This document shows, piece by piece, positions 6,594-10,461 of a DNA stretch of 10,461 bases. The DNA is from Nitrososphaerales archaeon (GTDB taxonomy: Archaea; Thermoproteota; Nitrososphaeria; Nitrososphaerales; Gagatemarchaeaceae), in assembly GCA_030044375.1 (NCBI GenBank), contig JASHVX010000078.1:1-10461 (forward strand), in the 5' to 3' direction. Within the stretch, counting starts at the first letter, position 1, and each line of letters opens with the position of its first letter. A program made the translations under genes and the position numbers. A model generated the notes under the pieces. The model was given only the letters and a program-made list of their open reading frames with translations, ran no database searches and was not told the origin of the DNA.

Positions 6594-7487
6594 TTGGCTA
6601 GCAGCGGCAAGGCCGGGGCCCTGATGACGCTCGTGAAGCGCAAGGAGATCCTCGTGGCCCCTGGTGCGTTCAGCCCCGCTGTGGCGAAGCTGGCGGAGAA
6701 GGCCGGGTTCCGGGCGCTCTACTTCTCTGGGGCCGCGTTCTCCAACCTGCTGGCTCTCCCTGACCTGGGTGTGACGACGCTGACGGAGGTCGCGCGGGCG
6801 ACCCATGAGATAACCTCGCAGGTGCACGTCCCGCTGATAGTCGACGTCGACACCGGCTTCGGCGAGGCCGTCAACGTGGCCAGGACTGTGGACGAGATGC
6901 GCGTCGCGGGGGCGGCGGCGATACAGGTCGAGGACCAGGTGCTCCCCAAGAAGTGCGGCCACCTCGAAGGCAAGGAGGTCGTGCAGGTCGACGAGATGAT
7001 GAAGAAGCTCGTGGCTGCGAAGGAGGAGGCGAAAGGGAGCCTGGCCATCATAGCGCGGACTGACGCGAGGGCCGTGGAAGGCTTCGACTCGGCCGTGGAA
7101 CGGGCGAGAGAATATTCGAGGACGGGCGTCGAGATGGTCTTCCCAGAGGCCCTCCAGAGCAGGGAGGAGTTCGCCGAGTTCAGGCGCAAGGTGAGCGTGC
7201 CTCTGATGGCCAACATGACAGAGTTCGGAAAGACACCCTACATGACGGCGGCGGAGTTCGAGAAGATGGGGTACAACGTGGTCATCTTCCCGGTGACTGC
7301 GTTCAGGTCGATGATGAAGGCGGTGGACGCCACTCTGAGGCGCCTCAAGGAGGAAGGGACGCAGAGGGGGATGCTCGGCAGCCTCATGACGAGGGACGAG
7401 TTCTACGAGCTCATCGACTATGGCAGGTACGAGGCAGCCGACAGGAAGGCCCTCGAGTCGGCGAGGGCCCTCGAGAAGTCAACTTAA
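6594..7487 (+). CDS. prpB: 2-methylisocitrate lyase
   Basis: The enzyme cleaves 2-methylisocitrate to pyruvate and succinate, the last step of the methylcitrate route for propionyl-CoA. It belongs to the isocitrate lyase/PEP mutase superfamily (TIM barrel, Mg2+). From TTG 6594 it is 297 residues, the usual PrpB length. Visible motifs are ILVAPGAF near the N-terminus, SGAAFS, LPDLG, DVDTGFG at 84-90 with the metal-binding Asp residues, VEDQV, and the catalytic-Cys motif KKCGH at 119-123. PrpB-typical C-terminal features follow: ANMTEFGKTP, EEGTQRGM and LMTRDEFYELIDYGRYE. The start is the uncertain part. TTG at 6594 fits family length and the TATA spacing, while ATG at 6624 would remove ten residues. 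prpC follows after a 25-nt gap, and the prpB stop codon lies inside prpC's candidate TATA box. Confidence 0.9.
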   Translation: MASSGKAGALMTLVKRKEILVAPGAFSPAVAKLAEKAGFRALYFSGAAFSNLLALPDLGVTTLTEVARATHEITSQVHVPLIVDVDTGFGEAVNVARTVDEMRVAGAAAIQVEDQVLPKKCGHLEGKEVVQVDEMMKKLVAAKEEAKGSLAIIARTDARAVEGFDSAVERAREYSRTGVEMVFPEALQSREEFAEFRRKVSVPLMANMTEFGKTPYMTAAEFEKMGYNVVIFPVTAFRSMMKAVDATLRRLKEEGTQRGMLGSLMTRDEFYELIDYGRYEAADRKALESARALEKST

Positions 7488-7489
7488 AA
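7484..7489 (+). promoter_or_regulatory. TATA element of prpC, overlapping the prpB stop codon
   Basis: TTAAAA includes the TAA stop of prpB (7485-7487). Its centre is about 26 nt before the ATG at 7513. A purine-rich GGGAGAGGGG also lies just before that ATG, so prpC could be expressed both from readthrough of prpB and from its own leaderless start. Confidence 0.5.
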
Positions 7490-7512
7490 CGCGCCTGACG
7501 GCGGGAGAGGGG

Positions 7513-8625
7513 ATGTCCTCCCAGACGAAGGTCCCGAGGGGCCTGTACGGGGTCTCGGTCACGGACTCCAGCATAGCCAAGAGCGACGCAGCCGGCACGC
7601 TGATCTACAGGGGCTACCCGATAGCCGACATCGCGGCGCATGCGGGGTTCGAGGAGACCGCGTACCTGGTCCTCAACGGGTCACTGCCGGACAGGAAGGA
7701 GCTCGAGGCCTTCAGCGGGGCGCTGAGGAGGAGGACGCGTGCAGACGCAAGGCTCTATCAGCTGATGAGGGAGCTCGGCGTCCGCGCCCATCCGATAGAC
7801 GCCCTCAGGACGGCGGTGTCAGCCCTCGCAAGCATCGACGACGAGAAGGGAGTGCCGGACCAGCAGGCCTCCATCGAGGCCAAGATGTCCGTGCTGGCTG
7901 CCAACTGCCACAGGGTCCCGAGGGGGGAGCCGCATCTACAGCCGAAGCCCGAGCTGGGCTTCGCGGCCAGCATGCTGCAGATGCTCACCAGGGAGACGAC
8001 CGGCGAGTACGACAGGTGGGTCTTCGAGCGCGTCCTCATCATGTACATGGAGCACGACCTCAACGCGTCCTCGTTCACTGTGAGGGTCGTCGCTTCGACC
8101 CTGGCGGACCCGTACGCAGCCGCCTCGGCGGGCCTCTCGGCACTCAAGGGACCGCTCCACGGCGGTGCGAACGAGTCGGCGATGGAGCTCCTCCTCGAGG
8201 TGAAGGACCCCGACAAGGCCGCGGCCTACGTGACGAAGGCGCTCGCCGAGGGGAAGAAGGTCCCCGGGTTCGGCCACAGGATCTACAAGAAGTTCGACCC
8301 GCGCGCCCAGCTGTGCAAGGGATACCTCCAGGAGATGCTGAAGCGCAGGAACAAGGACGACTCGCTCTACAGGCTCTGCGCCAGGCTCGAAGAAGAGATG
8401 GCAGAGAGGAAGGGGCTCCCTGCGAACCTGGACTTCTACGCAGCCCCGATATTCTATACTCTGGGCATCCCGATCCCCCTGTACACCCCCATCTTCGCGG
8501 CGAGCAGGACCTTCGGGTGGATGGCCCACTACAACGAGCAGGTCGCAGAGAACAAGCTCATCAGGCCCGACGCGACCTACGTGGGACCCGTCGACATGAA
8601 GTACGTCCCTCTCGCAGAGAGGTGA
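7513..8625 (+). CDS. prpC: Citrate synthase family, probable 2-methylcitrate synthase
   Basis: The product is 370 residues, typical of the short bacterial/archaeal citrate synthase type. The enzyme condenses an acyl-CoA with oxaloacetate: acetyl-CoA gives citrate, propionyl-CoA gives 2-methylcitrate. The N-terminus GLYGVSVTDSSIAK and LIYRGYPIADIA fit the family. The catalytic triad is visible as GPLHGG (His216), GFGHRIYK (His255) and NLDFYA (Asp307), with EHDLNASSFTVR at 180-191. LYTPIFAASRTFGWMAHYNEQ-type sequence follows at about 323-343. After the catalytic Asp the usual 'FYSG' is 'FYAA', closer to the 'SA' of PrpC enzymes. Substrate preference is inferred mainly from prpB directly upstream; a dual citrate/methylcitrate enzyme is possible. 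An upstream start inside prpB (7420) is rejected. The gene ends 1 nt from the stop of the opposite-strand meaB. Confidence 0.9.
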   Translation: MSSQTKVPRGLYGVSVTDSSIAKSDAAGTLIYRGYPIADIAAHAGFEETAYLVLNGSLPDRKELEAFSGALRRRTRADARLYQLMRELGVRAHPIDALRTAVSALASIDDEKGVPDQQASIEAKMSVLAANCHRVPRGEPHLQPKPELGFAASMLQMLTRETTGEYDRWVFERVLIMYMEHDLNASSFTVRVVASTLADPYAAASAGLSALKGPLHGGANESAMELLLEVKDPDKAAAYVTKALAEGKKVPGFGHRIYKKFDPRAQLCKGYLQEMLKRRNKDDSLYRLCARLEEEMAERKGLPANLDFYAAPIFYTLGIPIPLYTPIFAASRTFGWMAHYNEQVAENKLIRPDATYVGPVDMKYVPLAER

Positions 8626-8626
8626 C

Positions 8627-9544
8627 CTACCTCAGCCGGGCCAGCCTGGCAGCGGCTTCGTCGACACCCAGCTTGCCCTCGACGACCAGGCGCGCGAGCC
8701 CCTCCGCCCTGGCGTCCGCCTCCTCGTCCAGCCTCTGCATCAGGTCCCACCTAGCGGTCTGGACGATCATCTCCTTGGCGCTCCGCAGCCTGAGGCTCGG
8801 GTCGCCGCGCTTGAACCTGGAGCGTATCGCCTCGACGGCGACCTCCAGCCTGTCGAGCCCGTCCCCGTTGAGGGCCGAGACCTTGATCACGGAAGGGGAC
8901 CGGCCCTTCGTGTCCCTCACCATGCCGAGTATGCTGACGACCATCGAGTCTGACCCCTCGGCGTCGCCCTTGTTCACCACGTAGACGTCCCCTACCTCCA
9001 TCAGGCCCGCCTTCGAGGCCTGCACCTCGTCTCCCATGCCAGGCATGAGGACGACCAAGACAGCGTGGGAGAGACCCACCACCTCGATGTCGGACTGCCC
9101 TATGCCCACGGTCTCAAGGAAGACCACGTCGAAGCCGGCCGCGTCCATCAACTGGACGGCCTGCGACGCGGCCCTGGACAGGCCCCCGGACCACCCCCTC
9201 GAAGCCATGCTGCGTATGAAGACCCCGTCGTCCCCGGCATGGCCTGACATCCTGATCCTGTCGCCGAGCAGTGCGCCTCCGGTGAGGGGGCTCGAAGGGT
9301 CGACCGCGATGACGCCGACGCGCAGCTTCTTCCTCCTGTAGACGTCCACTAGCCTGTCGATCAGGGTGCTCTTCCCCGTGCCGGGCGGGCCGGTCACGCC
9401 CAGGACGAAGGCCCTCGGGGGCCTCCTCGTCAAGGCGAGGAGCTTGGACGCCAGCTCGGGCTGGTTCTCGACAAGCGAGATGCCCTTGGAGAGCGCCGCC
9501 CTGTCACCCTCGGCAATCCTCCTCGCGAGCTGGCTCGTGTGCAA
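8627..9544 (-). CDS. meaB: MeaB/ArgK-type GTPase, chaperone of a B12-dependent acyl-CoA mutase
   Basis: The product is 305 residues, close to family length. MeaB proteins are G3E-class GTPases that gate cobalamin loading and protect or reactivate adenosylcobalamin-dependent acyl-CoA mutases. Motifs are the P-loop GPPGTGKS at 52-59, [19 protein letters not shown] at 81-99 (family hallmark), ETVGIGQSD at 144-152 with the switch II region, MPGMGDEVQ at 167-175, and NKGD at 191-194 for guanine specificity. The C-terminus holds the helical dimerisation arm. The start is TTG at 9544: an in-frame TGA lies four codons upstream and the next internal Met is residue 99, so no other start retains the P-loop. 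The gene is divergent from the mutase large subunit, the expected partner, and convergent with prpC. Confidence 0.95.
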   Translation of the reverse strand: MHTSQLARRIAEGDRAALSKGISLVENQPELASKLLALTRRPPRAFVLGVTGPPGTGKSTLIDRLVDVYRRKKLRVGVIAVDPSSPLTGGALLGDRIRMSGHAGDDGVFIRSMASRGWSGGLSRAASQAVQLMDAAGFDVVFLETVGIGQSDIEVVGLSHAVLVVLMPGMGDEVQASKAGLMEVGDVYVVNKGDAEGSDSMVVSILGMVRDTKGRSPSVIKVSALNGDGLDRLEVAVEAIRSRFKRGDPSLRLRSAKEMIVQTARWDLMQRLDEEADARAEGLARLVVEGKLGVDEAAARLARLR

Positions 9545-9574
9545 TTGCGGCGCTCAGACGGTTCTCGGCGCCGC

Positions 9575-9581
9575 CTTATCA
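9575..9581 (-). promoter_or_regulatory. Candidate TATA element of meaB
   Basis: The minus strand reads TGATAAG, centred about 34 nt before the TTG at 9544, the same distance as the prs TATA from its ATG. Confidence 0.45.
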
Positions 9582-9597
9582 GCAGTTAGAGGCATCG

Positions 9598-9603
9598 TTT
9601 ATC
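9598..9603 (+). promoter_or_regulatory. Candidate TATA element of the acyl-CoA mutase gene
   Basis: TTTATC is centred about 29-30 nt before the TTG at 9630. It lies 22 bp from the meaB element, so the two divergent promoters are placed symmetrically in the 85-nt gap 9545-9629. Confidence 0.45.
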
Positions 9604-9629
9604 TCCCACCACTTCCATTCGCGGCCAGG

Positions 9630-10461
9630 TTGCTCAGGGAGGGCAAGGAGGGGTACTGGGGGAGGAAGGCGAAGGCCGCGGTGGAACGGAGGGCGAGGTC
9701 GGCCGCGCTGTTCGACCGACAGGCGGTGGAGAGCGTCAGGAAGGGCGTCAGGCTTTGGCAGGAACAGGTCTTCGGCCCACAGGCGAAGGAGGCGCGGGAA
9801 GAACGGCAGGACTACCAGACCGCCTCTGGCATATCGCTCAAGCCGCTGTACACCCCGGCCGACGTCGCGGGCTCCGACTACTCTGACCAGGGCTACCCTG
9901 GCTTGTTCCCCTACCTGAGAGGGGTCCACCCCACCATGTACAGGGGCAGGAAGTGGACGATGAGGATGTTCTCCGGGTTCGGCACCCCCGAGGACACGAA
10001 CAAGAGGCTGAAGCTGCTCCTGGGCCACGGCGAGACCGGCCTCAGCATAGCGTTCGACATGCCCACGCTCTACGGTTACGACTGCGACCACGAGAGGGCC
10101 CACGGGGAGGTGGGACGGTGCGGCGTGAACGTCTCCTCTCTCAAAGACATGGAGGTCATCTTCTCCGGCATACCGTTGGACAAGGTGAGCACCTCCATGA
10201 CCATCAACGCGCCGGCGACCGTCCTCACGTGCATGTACGCAGGGGTGGCCGCGAGGCAGGGGGTACCGATGGAGAAGCTGAGGGGGACCGTGCAGGCTGA
10301 CATGCTCAAGGAGTACATCGCCCAGAAGGAGTGGGTATACCCGCCGGAGGCACACCTCAGGCTCGTGAGGGACCTCATGGTCTTCTGCACGAAGAAGATG
10401 CCTCTCTGGAACTACATCAGCATAAGCGGCTACCACATCAGGGAGGCCGGCTCGAGCGCGG
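9630..10461 (+). CDS. B12-dependent acyl-CoA mutase large subunit, N-terminal part (isobutyryl-CoA-mutase-like residues)
   Basis: The frame is open to the right edge, giving 277 residues of the roughly 530-560 of this catalytic subunit; the B12-binding domain is not in view. It is the TIM-barrel substrate domain, which rearranges the carbon skeleton of an acyl-CoA using adenosylcobalamin. Evidence includes [76 protein letters not shown] and [12 protein letters not shown]. Compared with methylmalonyl-CoA mutase, the positions of Tyr89 and Arg207 are Phe114 and Gln232, while the active-site Tyr-His (268-269) is kept. The distances Phe-Gln 118 and Gln-His 37 are identical to the reference enzyme. 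Phe plus Gln is the isobutyryl-CoA mutase pattern, so the substrate should not be assumed to be methylmalonyl-CoA. The start is uncertain: TTG 9630 fits the TATA spacing, GTG 9681 or GTG 9726 give lengths closer to known enzymes. meaB lies divergently upstream. Confidence 0.9.
   Translation, partial: MLREGKEGYWGRKAKAAVERRARSAALFDRQAVESVRKGVRLWQEQVFGPQAKEAREERQDYQTASGISLKPLYTPADVAGSDYSDQGYPGLFPYLRGVHPTMYRGRKWTMRMFSGFGTPEDTNKRLKLLLGHGETGLSIAFDMPTLYGYDCDHERAHGEVGRCGVNVSSLKDMEVIFSGIPLDKVSTSMTINAPATVLTCMYAGVAARQGVPMEKLRGTVQADMLKEYIAQKEWVYPPEAHLRLVRDLMVFCTKKMPLWNYISISGYHIREAGSSA

Noticed and set aside
7420..7512. Upstream start for prpC inside prpB
   Set aside because: The extra 31 residues are not citrate-synthase-like, and ATG 7513 has both a TATA element at correct distance and a purine-rich ribosome site.
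8016..8984. Open frame of 322 codons on plus, spanning the ends of prpC and meaB
   Set aside because: The translation is Arg/Gly/Pro-rich and featureless, and both underlying genes are unmistakable.
9579..10436. Open frame of 285 codons on the minus strand
   Set aside because: It is antisense to the mutase gene, has low-complexity Arg/Val/His-rich composition, and shows no domain. Long shadow frames are expected in GC-rich coding DNA.

Overview
The window is a dense, GC-rich stretch of an archaeal chromosome. The archaeal assignment rests on gene content: UPF0200/UPF0201 proteins, a Trm-G10-type tRNA methyltransferase, an archaeal-style PRPP synthetase and a GPN-loop GTPase. It also rests on promoter architecture. 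TATA-like A/T patches stand out in the GC-rich background about 26-34 nt upstream of start codons, the spacing expected for leaderless or near-leaderless archaeal transcripts. TTG and GTG starts are common. I cannot place the lineage firmly; a TACK/thaumarchaeote-like or thermoplasmatal archaeon are both possible.

Layout. (1) 1-536, plus strand: the C-terminal tail of a UPF0200 nucleotide-kinase-like protein, then a complete UPF0201 protein. (2) 521-3287, minus strand: a tightly overlapping operon read as PRPP synthetase, tRNA G10 methyltransferase, ribonuclease Z. It runs convergently into the UPF0201 gene with a 16-nt overlap. (3) 3408-3626, plus: an unrecognised small zinc-ribbon protein. 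(4) 3652-4107 minus (NUDIX hydrolase) and 4165-5753 plus (CinA-type protein followed by a GPN-loop GTPase). The divergent pair shares a single centred TATA element, and the two plus-strand genes are joined by a GTGA stop/start overlap. (5) 5743-6474, minus: an alpha/beta hydrolase convergent with the GTPase gene. (6) 6594-10461: an acyl-CoA / B12 locus. It contains 2-methylisocitrate lyase (prpB) and citrate/2-methylcitrate synthase (prpC) on plus, the mutase-chaperone GTPase meaB on minus, and divergently from it the N-terminal half of a B12-dependent acyl-CoA mutase large subunit that runs off the right edge.

How the parts fit. Regions 1-5 are mostly information processing and nucleotide housekeeping. 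Region 6 is a catabolic module. PrpC condenses propionyl-CoA with oxaloacetate and PrpB cleaves the resulting 2-methylisocitrate to pyruvate and succinate. MeaB services a cobalamin-dependent acyl-CoA mutase. No methylcitrate dehydratase, mutase small (B12-binding) subunit or propionyl-CoA carboxylase lies inside the window.

The most interesting point is that the mutase does not carry the substrate-contact residues of methylmalonyl-CoA mutase. It has Phe and Gln at the positions equivalent to Tyr89 and Arg207, with exactly conserved spacing. That is the signature of isobutyryl-CoA-type mutases, so the default label of methylmalonyl-CoA mutase is doubtful. No RNA genes, CRISPR arrays or mobile elements were seen, and no gene-free stretch exceeds about 120 bases.
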